Assembly (NCBI RefSeq): GCF_041260155.1
Contig: NC_091942.1
Location: 12,305,001 to 12,369,000, forward strand
DNA from: Ptychodera flava
Taxonomy: Eukaryota > Hemichordata > Enteropneusta > Ptychoderidae
Reading direction: 5' to 3'
Length of the DNA stretch: 64,000 bases
Within the stretch, counting starts at the first letter, position 1; each line of letters opens with the position of its first letter. The notes below the pieces were generated by a model. That model searched no databases. It was not told where the DNA came from and saw only the letters and a program-made list of their open reading frames with translations. Both the position numbers and the translations under genes were made by a program. Of this stretch, positions 23,097 to 34,700 are shown piece after piece.

Positions 23097-24593
23097 GATG
23101 CGTTTCACTTACTGCATCATCAATCTTGAGACTTAGCGGCAGAGTGATTACATTTTCCGACAGATAATGCCAAGTGCCATCCTTTCGAAGACTGACAGAG
23201 TGCCATTATTTGGAAGATCGACATGCCAATTCAAATGTTTCATGTGAATTGACCGTCAACGTGATCAAATAATACTCTCTTGAAAATTTCAAGGTGATTA
23301 TGCAAGTTAAAATACATTACTCTGGAGAAGATAGTTTTGCATAAAAATATCCCTCTTGATCCTTTATTGCACTAATTTTGGATTACAGTCTCAATAAATG
23401 TGGGACTTTTCAAGTTCATTTACTTACAAAATATTCAGCAACATAAATTCATTCATGACTTTCTGTTAGCCTCTCCTACAACATTGCTGATTCATTAGTT
23501 AGAACAACTACCAACTGGGTGCACCACTAAACGATGTTTTGTTTTTGTGGTTTGGCCATTGGGGGCGCACTTTAGAATGATAGGGTTCATAAAGTAGCAG
23601 TGGGCAAGTTTACTTCATAAAGTTTGCTTCCATAATCTCCTGATGATTATCATTTCACTATATTGTTAAAGAATAAAAAAACTACTGAATGCAAAGAGGT
23701 TTTGCTACATGAAGCCATCAGTTCCATCATTTCAACCCATGAAGGATGCTCTACATAAGAGGAAAGAGTGTGTACCAGAGAAATTTCTGAATCAAGTAGT
23801 ACTGTTCTTTGTCCATTTCCAGGGAAACAAGAATGCACGCTTATTCTTTTTGTAAAACAATTCTCTTCTAATATTTAATGTCAAGTTGAGCCATCATTCT
23901 TTCAAAAACAATTCGATTGAATAGAAATGAGTGATAAAATCTTAGACAGTGTATAAAAATATTTGAAGGGTTGATTAATTTATGACATATTACCCTGATA
24001 GATATCTTGACTGAGTAAGGTTGTCAGTTGTGCATGTCCAGAGACCTTTCAATGTTTGCTAACAGTTATTTCAGTAGAAGGTCATCCACTGATTTTTCTC
24101 AGGGTTGATGTGATGGCAAGTTTTGGCCTAAGCAAAATCAAACGTTTGATGAAAGTGTCAGAAAATCCAACTCTTTCATCCGTACAGAAGAGTGTATGAA
24201 GCAGAGACGCAATTCATGCCTGTTTATATACTCTTGTCTCAGTGTCACTTTTGCCCTTTTTTTTCACACCAAAATGAAGCTTGTGGACCAGATCAAGCAG
24301 CGAGTAGCTCGTTTGCATAGTGGACATACAAAGATATACATTTCAATTCAATCACCTGCCAACAACTTTGTAAAATGAAATGTTTCTATCAACACTACTG
24401 TCATGACTTGCACATGCTCAAATGACAACCTACTTATGGCGGACTTACTTCTTTTACAAGTCAAAAACTTATTGCCCGATATTTTGAAATTTAAGAATTT
24501 TCCTAAATGCACACAGCATTCAAACCATAATGTGCCCTGTTGAAATTCTTCTCTCCATAATCACGTGCAACGTGTGGCCTTCCTTTTCACAAT

Positions 24594-25376
24594 CTGGTTC
24601 CCTGACCCATTTCCCCGGTAGAGGGCGTGGGGAAATATAGGGTCAGGTACCGGCTAATGTAAACATGGACGCTATTGGGTTAAATAAAACAAGCTGTGAT
24701 TGGATGAAAGTAACACTTGTAACTTTCCTCATGTTTCTTGAGTTTGCACTTTCAGGCTCACTTGACACCAAATTCTTGTTTGTACCACAAAGCCGTGGAG
24801 TAGAAAGAAAGACTTTTTACCTCCATGATTTAGCCACTGTGATTTAGCACACCTCTGGATACTTTTAGAATGTCGACATGTTGCCTGGCATTTTTCACGA
24901 AATTCGGACACCATTCTATCCATCAAAATCAACCGTCGTTCGCAGTTCCAACAAAGTTTGCTTTCAATTAGCTGTGATATCGCAGCAGTACTTGTGGCGT
25001 GTATCGAACGTGCTCTGGTCATTGGGGTCACGCCACAGTCGGCGATGACCTCAATGACCTAGCGCGTTCGATACACGCCACAAGTACTGTTGCGATATCA
25101 CAGCCAGCCTTCAATCACCTCTATTTCCCCGTACTTCTGGATTAATCTTTCAGTTTATGTTTCCCGTCTCGTGTGCCAATGTTTTTGGTTTGGATACCAG
25201 TGTTAGAACATAATTCTGATCCAGTCGAATTTTGACCGGCGTTTTCATGGTAGCAGCCTATTTTGTTGCAGCATTTCTGTCAGGTGACTAACCTCCGCCA
25301 TCTTGAACATGGCTACCTGGTACCTGACCCTATATTTCCCCACGCCCTCTACCGGAGAAATGGGTCAGGGAACCAG
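24594..25376. repeat. Foldback element with outer and inner inverted repeats
   Basis: Outer arms of about 58 bp at 24594-24651 and 25319-25376 are near-identical complements (CCTGACCCATTTCCCC versus GGAGAAATGGGTCAGG). A second inverted pair of about 45 bp sits inside at about 24969-25015 and 25055-25104 (TGTGATATCGCAGCAGTAC against GTACTGTTGCGATATCACA). Two nested palindromes suggest one foldback element inserted in another, or a composite. No transposase was seen. Confidence 0.65.
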
Positions 25377-26072
25377 ACTACCTTTTCACAATCAACAGCG
25401 CCCTCACACGACTTATCTTTGGAAATTTTGCTGAAAAATTTGTCACCGCTGACATGGTATATATATGCTGCCTATACTAGTGTGCTGCCATCGAAGAAAA
25501 TGACCTACGATTTAGATTTGAAGAGGTCTTGCTCCGTCAGACGCTGATGTCACATAGAATGTGGCTGTACCTGAGTATTTGGCCTTGGAATTAAAAGAGA
25601 CAAAATTTAGTTATAATAGTCAGTTGTAGTGGTGGTGGTTTCAGCATAAGTAGTATTATGTAATCGTTAGTTGTCATAGGAACATGAGGTATTGTTAAAT
25701 TCACTGCAACCAACGTTTCTTTGATTTTCTGCCATTTTCTAACAAAAAATCTATTATCATTACTCTGCAAGAAGTTGTGACATTATGATATTACCCTACT
25801 AAGACTTGTTAGATATGCTAATTTCTTTGCTCCCTGAAATTATATTGCCCAAAGGGTCACCTAGCTCCTATCAGAAAGAGCAGAGTACAGTATAACCATT
25901 GAGAACCATTTCACCTTTCAACCTCCATGGTTTGGATCAATCTGATTTTGACCTGTGCCAAAGTTAGACCTTTGCACTCAGTTATGGGGGCCAAAGGGAT
26001 AAACATAAGTGTTTTGTCCCACTACGGTATCTTATGTAAAAGATAAATATCTGAGTGAAGTAAAAAAATTAC

Positions 26073-29000
26073 CTTGACATGCTCCACAACCTTAGGAACA
26101 GCATCTTTCTTCAGTAGAGTTACTGTAATGTCAATAAATGCATTTATCAATTAATTGTCTACAAGCTTTCAAAAGTGTTCTTCTTTATCAAATCCAAGTG
26201 TAACCTAAAATATTTACTTTGTACAACTTTTAATCAGATTTCATTTGTCGAAAACAACATTGTCTTTGTTACAGTGTACACTAATAATTTAGCCATTTAT
26301 CTCCAGTTGAAAAGAAACTCAAGGATGTTTCCTAAAACTCTGCGTGAATGAAAAGATCTGGCAACACTCCGAACTAGATGCACTTTAATGTATTGTTGAA
26401 GTCTACAGGACTGGTAAAGGGGCAATTTTTTCAGACAAATATGATTTAAAAACAGATACCATTGGTCCTTTAACCCTTTGAGCGCCAAAGTAAATTTTTG
26501 TCACCTTTATAAAACATGCCCAAGTCAATTTTTTTCAGATTTTTGCCAAAATTTTGATAAAAATAACTGTAGCTAATGAAATGTGACATCCATTTAGTCA
26601 AAAATTATAAAAAAATTACAGAAAAATTCATAAAAATTGGTAAAATGTTGCACTAAAATTTTGGTGGGAATAACAACAGCACTCATAGGGTTAAGGTTGA
26701 AGACACCTTGGGGACAAATATTTGGGCTCTGAAAATTTTCAATATTTTTCTGGTCTACCACTTTTTTGGGCTTATTTTAAAGCTCTTGGCACAAGAAAGA
26801 TTTTCACCATCATACTTTTTTCAAAATCAAAAATTTTATATTTTCTTATAGAATTAACACTGGGAAGGTGGCCATTTTGAATTTCAAGTATCAGAAAATG
26901 TTAGGCAATTTGTTTCTCTAGTGCCAAACTTTGCACAATCACTCATGATTTTTATTCTTGATTTGGTAAGAGAATGGTTGAAAGTTTATGTCTTCCACTT
27001 TCTAGGTGCATACTACCTTATGGTATTCACAAATACTGCATCATGGACATCTGAAGTATGCCATTTGATCAAACAGATTTACAAACATTTTTGAAAATTC
27101 TGTGAAATGTTAATTGACTTCATAATGGTAAATTGTTGGCTACAATGAACACACCTGTACATCCACCGAAACCACCTCCAGTCATTCTTGAACCAAAGAC
27201 ACCGTCAACTTGCATAGCAGCATCAACTAGTTCATCCAGTTCTGGACAACTCACTTCATAATCATCCCTGTTATCAACACAGAATACATTACACATTTAT
27301 CACACATGTGTTTTGGGCAGTCATCAATGGTATCAATAACTTTAAACATGCCTTCACCATGCATACCGGTATATTCGACCCCGGTTTTAGACACAATACA
27401 TGAAACCATGGTGAAAATGAATTTAATGGTTAATTCATTTTCGCGATCGTTTCATTTATTGTGTCTAAAACCGGGGTCGAATATATGCATGGTCACCCAT
27501 TCATTCAGTATCTTTCAACATGTCAAACAATATAAGTAGTGTGTTGCATCAGACAAAATTCATGAAAAATGGCTGACTTTGTCCCTTTAAGTATAAATAT
27601 TTTGTCTGTTTGTGGATGTTTCTCATTGCATCCCAAAAATTCCCGCTTTCCTTACTTTTTGTATGGGTCGGATCTGCTTTGATAATCAAGCCAGGCTCAC
27701 CCACTAGCGAACTCATGACAAGGCTAGGTTGACAAATTTAATACTCAGAAGTTTTTTTACAAAACAAACCATAACTAATTTTCAAAATTTACGTTTATGG
27801 ATAATGGAGCTTGAAATACCACTTAGCACTACAACACTTTTGACAAATAGAAACCTTGTACCTATTTGAATAATTAAAATTCTATATACCCAGGTATAAA
27901 TCCAGATTAAAATGAATTACATCATAGGCATATCTGTGAGTTTTAAAGTCTGTAATCTCCATAAGGTACCATGTTGTATTCCAAGGAAAATCAGTAAAGT
28001 GGCAAAAGATACAAATGGAACAAAATGGGAAAAAAGAGATTGGAAATAAAGCTATTTAGTCCACAGATGTTCCTTAAAAATTGACAATTATAGGTTGGAA
28101 AAAAGAGATTGGAACTTGAATACAACTATTTAGTTCAGAGATGTTCATTAGAAATTGACAATTATTATCTAAATGATCTGTAACTATACATCACCTGAGT
28201 GACTGATGACTTTGAACCATCAATTCACCAAATTTACGATAATCACCGGACTGTAACACAGCTGAGGCTTCTTCTGTGCGTTCAATTTCACCGATCACAT
28301 GTCGTGCCCTCCTATATATTTCCTCGTCCAGTTTTCCCTTGATTGCTGTTGCAAAATAAATTAAGTATTCTTGTATCTGAACCATTTGAAGTAATTTCAA
28401 TTGGTTTGCTTTAACTGCTTGACTTTTGTAAATTAATTAATAAATATATTCAACAAAAGTGTTAGAACATGGTTGCTTCTTAATGCTATCTACTATTTAT
28501 CTATCTATTTCTTTTGTACACAAGTAACAGATAGAATTCCTTTATACTTGAAGTAATTTGTGCTAACACACACACACACACAAATACACACAGTTGTTTT
28601 TGTTAAGGGCAGTAAGCACATAATTATTACTGGGGGCTGAGGGTTATGGAATATAGAGCTAGTGTCATAAGAATATTAAACTAAAGACAGATTTAGAAAG
28701 TACAGTTTTTTCAAATTAATCCTGAAAACTTTCTGACGAAGATGGAGCATTCTCATTTTTAATATATGACAAAGAGTTACAAATTTCTTTCAACACCAGG
28801 CAAAAGTGCACATTACCATTCACAAACATATGAGTTTCTTAACAAGAAATTACTGATGATTTACTTACAGTTGAGTTCTTGCATGGTAGCAGTACGTAAA
28901 CTCTTCTTTCCTAGCATCTCTGCTGCCTCGTAACACTGACGTCTTCTAGTTGGGTACTCACTGCCTGTCAGTTCATGCCTCACGTTTGAGTTGATAACCA

Positions 29001-30679
29001 AGATGACTAAACTGGGGTCACTTAGTGGTACCAATTTGGACTCCATAGATCTGATGAGAATAGATATCAAAGAGAGTTTTTTCCTTTATTTTAGCCTTTG
29101 CTGTTTGTCTTTCAAACTTTTCAAAATCTCTTTAATCAAGTTCTGTTTTCCTCAACTAATTGAAGCATTTAGTCACCAGATACCCATTAGCCACTGGAAC
29201 AGTATTTCTATGGAAGCTGATTTTAAAGGGAGACAGTTGTCAGAACTGTGCATGTGCGACTAGGCTTTCTTGTTTACAAACAATGCACTTTATGCACAAT
29301 ATCTAGATGCATCAAGTCAACATAGCAGCAACGTTTTACGATATTTAAGTTAACTTTCATCAATCACCAACATACCCTAGATACATCTAGTTTAAATCGA
29401 TCGTGGGGATCCCTATAAACCTTTGAGCAGAGTTCCGACGACTGTCTCCCTTTAAGTTGGCAGAGTGACAGCAGACAAATAAACGCCAATGGTTCATGAC
29501 GATGTGAACCTCGTGGACTATTTTGTTATTCTTGTGGTTTATAAATGTGATTCAGCTATTAACACAAAAGTGTTGGTTGAGATCATAGCAACAATACAGG
29601 GATATGCACCTTTAACATCACACAAACATACCTGCAGTCTATGAGTAAAGCGTGACCCTCCTTCCCCATGGTAGAAATGAACTGATCCATAATACCGCAT
29701 GGCATTCCAGCGAAGTCATGTTCAGCTTTCTGACAAGCTAAGGCTTTCTCTTTCAGACCAGTTGTGTTACCGGTAAGAACTTCGAGGAATGTGTACGTGG
29801 CTACTTCCACGGAAGCTGAGCTAGAAACACCACCACCAATCGGAACAGAAGTGGCTATCACTGCGTCAAAGGATACTAATTCACCTAAAAGATAAAATTG
29901 ATTACCAAACTGTTTTAATACTCCAAATTTTTAGAGAGACAGCATCACCATTTCTTTACAACTACAAGTAGTTTGTGCTGTCAAGAAAACTTAAATATCC
30001 ATGTAATATCAACCATGCACTCAAAATATAATACGGTTTACCTTTGAACTTTGCAATGACTCCTTTGACATAATTTGACCAAGATGGCTTCCCTGGTTGC
30101 AAAGGACTGGCATCCGAGGGAAGAGGAAACTCAACAGCTCTGGGCTCATCCACATTGTCCGCTGTTGTCATCACTCTGCAGACTCCAGATGATGTTTTGT
30201 TACCAACAACGACCGTCACCATGGGCAATGCCTACAACAAGGAGACAACAATAATGGTATACATGCAGGCAACTATGATGCAGACACGGTTGGTAAAGAA
30301 AGACACTCACATTAAATCTGATCAAAAAAAATAGTTCTTAAATATTTGAAATAAGCCTCCTAAGTGTGCACTTTTCTGTTTCTATAATTTCTCTGAAGTT
30401 TTCAGGGCAGAGTCAGTATTTTTGCTGTTTTCAGATTTTGAAAAGCAGGCCTATAATGCCATGATGATGTGGATAGACTCTCTAAGACAGAACTCTAAAA
30501 ATTAGATTCCTACATATTCCTACACATATACACACATACATACATACATACATACATACATACATACAAACATATATACATACATACATAAATACAAATA
30601 TAGACATATTTATCTCATATATGTACATATATACATATATATGTCTATGTGTGTATCTGATATATTTATCTCATATTTA

Positions 30680-30757
<78 letters not shown>

Positions 30758-31474
30758 TTTTCTCTCTTCTCTCTCTCCCTTTTATTTTGTTCTGTTGTAG
30801 TTGTTGAACCTTTATTGTATTTTTATATCAAGATCCCAAAGGGGATACAATTTCAATAAAGGCTTTATTTTTCTTCACTTTACTTTACTTTTAATACTTT
30901 ACTTTCCTTTACTTTACACACTCACACACACACACACAAACACATGTACATATAGGTATTACATAAAATGATCAGCTGATAATAATGATACCCAGACAGA
31001 CACAATGTAACAATGGCCGGTACTGATCCACAAATTTCCAGTCATTACTCTCTCCCCCCCCCCCCCCCCCCCCCCCATTTATAAACTGCATTGTCAGAGC
31101 TATTTTAAAAGAATCACACACAGATAGATCTCACTTTTTCTGAAACACAATGGCTCAACGTTTCCCATTGTGGCACACGCCCTCTATACACATTGGGTCA
31201 AACACAATCGATGACCTTCCTCTGAGGCTCGCTCAGGCTGAATAAACACCATACAGGTACATCCATTCGCGTTGCAACTTGCATATAGACTTACCATAGG
31301 GAAGACAAACCCGTCGTTATAATCGGTGTGTTCGCCGATTAAGTTAACTCGTCCTGGGGCACATGCTGCAATCGAAGGCTTTCCTCCAAATTTAGCTTCA
31401 AACGCTGAAATAGCTTTCTGTAGAAGTGAATCAACAGTGCACACTTCAGTCACACCCCCTGGAGCAGAAGCCAT
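26073..31474 (-). CDS. GALK1: Galactokinase (GHMP kinase family), C-terminal end not located
   Basis: Seven minus-strand exons join in frame: 31295-31474, 30042-30231, 29632-29884, 28869-29050, 28195-28345, 27155-27267 and 26073-26122 (1119 nt, 373 codons; human GALK1 is 392 aa). All have GT-AG borders. Galactokinase phosphorylates galactose with ATP to galactose-1-phosphate, the first committed step of the Leloir pathway, in the cytosol. Visible motifs: signature [12 protein letters not shown] at residues 41-52 with the catalytic-site Arg42; the ATP-binding loop GGGVSSSAS at 140-148; CGIMDQF with the likely catalytic base Asp190; and [14 protein letters not shown] near 344-357. After the last exon (ending VEHVK) a donor GTAATT follows and about 20 conserved residues are missing. 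Reading through instead would add 16 non-homologous residues to a TAG at 26024-26022. The start lies 313 bp from the divergent RUN gene start. Confidence 0.95.
26470..26694. repeat. TTAA-flanked MITE, family B (intact copy)
   Basis: Starts TTAACCCTTTGAGCGCC and ends GCACTCATAGGGTTAA. TTAA is present on both sides (26470-26473 and 26691-26694) with a clear inverted terminus of about 14 bp. Length 225 bp. Its right TTAA is also the left TTAA of the adjoining family A element. Confidence 0.8.
26691..27019. repeat. TTAA-flanked MITE, family A (abutting family B)
   Basis: Begins TTAAGGTTGAAGACACC and ends GGTGCATACTACCTTA, with the family A internal blocks GTGGCCATTTTGAATTTC and AAGAGAATGGTTGAAAG. 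It shares the TTAA at 26691-26694 with the preceding family B copy. It lies in the galactokinase intron between 26122 and 27155. Confidence 0.8.
27357..27493. repeat. Hairpin MITE
   Basis: Inverted arms of about 60 bp: the left contains TTCGACCCCGGTTTTAGACA and the right contains TGTCTAAAACCGGGGTCGAA. They start ACCATGCAT and end ATGCATGGT, with a loop of about 9 bp. It lies in the galactokinase intron upstream of exon 6. Class unknown. Confidence 0.75.
29223..29455. repeat. TTAA-flanked MITE, family C
   Basis: TTAAAGGGAGACAGTTGTC at the left and ACTGTCTCCCTTTAA at the right give inverted termini of about 16 bp with TTAA at each end; length 233 bp. The interior (GATGCATCAAGTCAACATAG and CTTTCATCAATCACCAA) recurs at 42873-43050. 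It lies in a galactokinase intron. Confidence 0.8.
30527..30755. repeat. Simple repeats: (TACA)n then (AT)n
   Basis: A TACA/CATA tetranucleotide tract (about 30527-30590) and mixed ATACATAT sequence pass into an AT dinucleotide array of about 70 bp (30685-30755). It lies in galactokinase intron 1. A simple repeat, likely unstable; the isoleucine/tyrosine run it would encode is not a protein. Confidence 0.95.
31054..31076. repeat. Poly-C tract
   Basis: About 23 consecutive cytosines in galactokinase intron 1. The length could be inexact in an assembly. Confidence 0.9.
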
Positions 31475-31787
31475 TTTTCACTGTGTAAATATCGCTACCG
31501 TAAAAGGGCTGTAGGTATAATATAGCAACATTTGAATTTTAGTAAGAACCTCATGGAGATGTTAACTGGTAAAATAAAACAATAAAATGCCTGTACAAGT
31601 ATAGTCATGGAACTGTTTATAACTAAATTGACGGAAATTACAAAATATATTATGTTTAGTCAATCGAAACCCCTTTACGGTAGTTGACCTACAGGTCAGA
31701 GTAGGTGATACCCAGTCAGCAGTGCAGTGCAGAGCTACCGCCGAAGCAGTGAAAGTACATCACATATGTATATCTACAGCGGCGAAA
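31475..31787. promoter_or_regulatory. Putative bidirectional promoter, galactokinase / RUN gene
   Basis: The 313 bp between two divergent start codons must hold both 5' UTRs and the core promoter or promoters, unless upstream exons exist. There is no clear TATA box. The part near 31680-31787 is less AT-rich than its surroundings. An everted pair of nuclear-receptor half-sites, TGACCT-AC-AGGTCA, lies at 31685-31698; its function is untested. Confidence 0.55.
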
Positions 31788-34700
31788 ATGGCTTTGCGAG
31801 ATCCACTTTTGACCGAATTAAAAGGTGAGCACCTTCTGAACATTTCATATTGATAAACCATATCGAATCCGAAAATATCAGTTTTGCCACAGACCATCGA
31901 GGGGCTAGCCTGTGTACAGATCCCGTTACCAAATTTTCGACTCTGTCACAGTGTCAGTGTCATCGACACAATAAATGACACAGTACTGCGGGGACAATTA
32001 TGTATAACTGTACCGTAAACACTGTATGTGTTTTGATAGTCAACAGATGGTGACTTCGCAAACATATTTTATGGTTGAAATCTTTGCTTAGTTATAATGT
32101 CTTTGCATTAATATGCGGTGACAACATTTTTGAGTCGTTTTGACGTTTATTTATATCAAGGAGACTTATTTTCAATGCGTTGAACCCTTGGAAACGATGA
32201 ACCGATAGGTACCATGACGTTATGCACGTATGCTTTACTACATGAAGTACAGTAACTTACGCACGTGAATTTTACTATTCAACATAGTTATTACAAAGAA
32301 AAATATATATATATTTGAAGTTAACATTTTATTTGTTTATGCCCCTGTATTATTTACATATTGATTAATTATTTCCACCGTGTGCACTGTAAGTTATTTA
32401 TCAATGCAATTGATTATTTTCATCAAGCAGTGACAAGTTCAATTTTTAGAAATGTTTGTTTTCCTCATGACATCTCAAAAAATACCTGAAATTCAAGATC
32501 AAAACAGCCGATCAATAGTTCATGCAAACCTGTGTGATATTTCAAAAACAAACATGGTGGGGGTTTTATTCACTATGACATATCAAACTTGGAAATGGAA
32601 CTTGACAGAGCAGCGGCTGGTTTCATCCAGAATTTCATTAAACCATAGAAAGTCTCCGCTGTCTGTGATTGAACATGAAGCATATGTTTGACTCAATTCA
32701 GTCTGGTAATCATGAAATGTAAACCCCAGGGGAGAAAAAGGACTTTACAAGTTTATTGAGTGACAAGATGTGCAAATTATTGAAAGTGATGGGCTGCTTG
32801 GGGTGGGTTGGGGTCATCACAGAGAACTTGAAAGAAAATTATCGAATAAAAAGGAACAGCTCTATCTTTGCCAATAAATTTCATTATTTTTATCAGTACT
32901 GGACAAGTACATTTTTTTCTTGCTGTCCCTAAAGTAGACTGGAAGATCCGTCGCTGGAAGTCTCTCTCTGCGCTCCCCCCTCTTACCGTATGTGGAAGAG
33001 GAGGGGAGCATCAGGAGTGTCCTCAAGCGACAGATCTTTCAGTCTATCCCCAAAGCAGATGTTAAAATTTAAAAACGAGCATTTTAAACACAACGCATTT
33101 TGTACGATTGATTGTGTTACTGTTGAAAAAATTCTAGTCCACTTGTTACATTCAGACAACAAGGACAACACTAACATGATACATTATACACTTACTGGTA
33201 TAGGCCGTATTGACAAGTTGAACTTTTGGCACTGTCATATGATTTGGGGAGATGAACTAGATTCTAGGGTCTACAAAGAGAACAAAAATTACTGGAAATT
33301 ACATCAAAAGTTAATAGCCTTAACTTAATGGAACTTAAATTTATTACACAGAGATCGTATGAATTTTCAAAAATGTACGGTACTTACTAAACAGCAGTAT
33401 TGTACTCCAAGGAAGATGTTCGGATGTGATATTGTGATAGAGGAATTGATGGTGTAACATGATGATAGAATTCACTGTAAGGGCTTGATGCTCTGACTTA
33501 TTAATTGCAGTCCACATAATATTTAAAGTCTATTTCAAGTCTGAGTGTGTCTCAATAAATCAATAAATAAGATTTACAAATCTGCATATATGTGAAAGTG
33601 TGCCCCGTGAACCAATAGGACACATCACAATGTGGACAAATTGCCTGAGAGCAGCAAGTTAAAATGGTTTGTATTATATATAAGAATATATGGCTGACAC
33701 AAGAAATTTTCACATTTCCTCAATATGAATTTGTCGCAAAGTATCCAGAAATCATTTTTTCTGAGGGCTCATTGACAAGTAAATGATATGGTGGTGCATG
33801 ACCTGTGTATTTAGTTTTGTTGCCTGAAATTTTAAAATTACTTAAGCAAAATCTTGAGTAATATTGCCTGCTGATGTCAGATGTGAAAACATTAATTCCC
33901 TTACATGTGCCATCAATCATGGCAGCTCTTTCCATTTTAATCAAGTTCCAAAGATAATAATGCGTAGGCAGTGCTTTGAAGAGATACAGATAACATCTTG
34001 AAAGTGTACTCTTCATGTTCTGTTGTATCATATCGGAGGAATATCATGGACATTGTCTCAAATAAGAATTTCAAGGGAAATTTATTCAGATAGGAGATTA
34101 ACCCACAAACTGTTGCATTAATGTTGAAGAGCATTCAATTGTCTTAATCATCACAACACTAAACTCAACTCCCCAGAGTCATATTTCTCCGCCTGCACTT
34201 AAAAATATTTTTGCTTGAATATATAATGTCATATGAAATATTGAACAGGTAATTCCCGCCACTGCAGAAAACTGTTAGTTTTCATCATAGCAACAATCAC
34301 AAGCTCCCCAGTGTCATTTTTAGGGGTAATCATTAAAAAAATTATGTGGTTGTTTAAATCTTGTCAGAAATATTTATCAGAAATTATGCATGTACTCACA
34401 AAAGTAATCTCCTTCAAAGGCCTCACTAATTCTTATTCATATTATCCTTATCTTGTGGTACATCTTAAAGATAATGACATGAATATATTTTATTTCAAGG
34501 AAAATTTTGTTTGCTATAATTATTTTGTTTAATCATTGTCTGCAAATCACTACTGTAACGGTTCTGAGCAATGCTCTGATGCTCATAAAAGGTCGTGACC
34601 TTTGTAATAATCATACAATGACAAATTAAATGTCATAATTTCAGAGCCAAAAATATTTTATTGATTTTTGAAACATGAAGGATGTAGTCCTTTTTTTGCT

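Larger units (their letters stand above)
20370..26072. other. Convergent intergenic region between FKBP and galactokinase
   Basis: Follows the FKBP stop and should contain its 3' UTR and, on the minus strand, the missing last exon and 3' UTR of galactokinase. I searched for a short C-terminal galactokinase exon here and found none I trust. The open frames present (e.g. 20658-20945 and 24729-25031 minus) have no recognisable domain. Several MITEs are listed separately; 23100-24590 shows nothing recognisable. Confidence 0.5.

Noticed and set aside
23521..23625. Candidate last galactokinase exon containing ACTGCTACTTTATG
   Set aside because: Briefly resembles the TATFY motif, but the frame hits a stop or loses similarity at once and no proper acceptor lies upstream.
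30641..30859. Open frame with a long Ile-Tyr repeat
   Set aside because: Translation of an AT dinucleotide microsatellite, not a gene.
32990..33328. 112-codon frame in RUN intron 1
   Set aside because: Overlaps the arm of a hairpin MITE and shows no domain.
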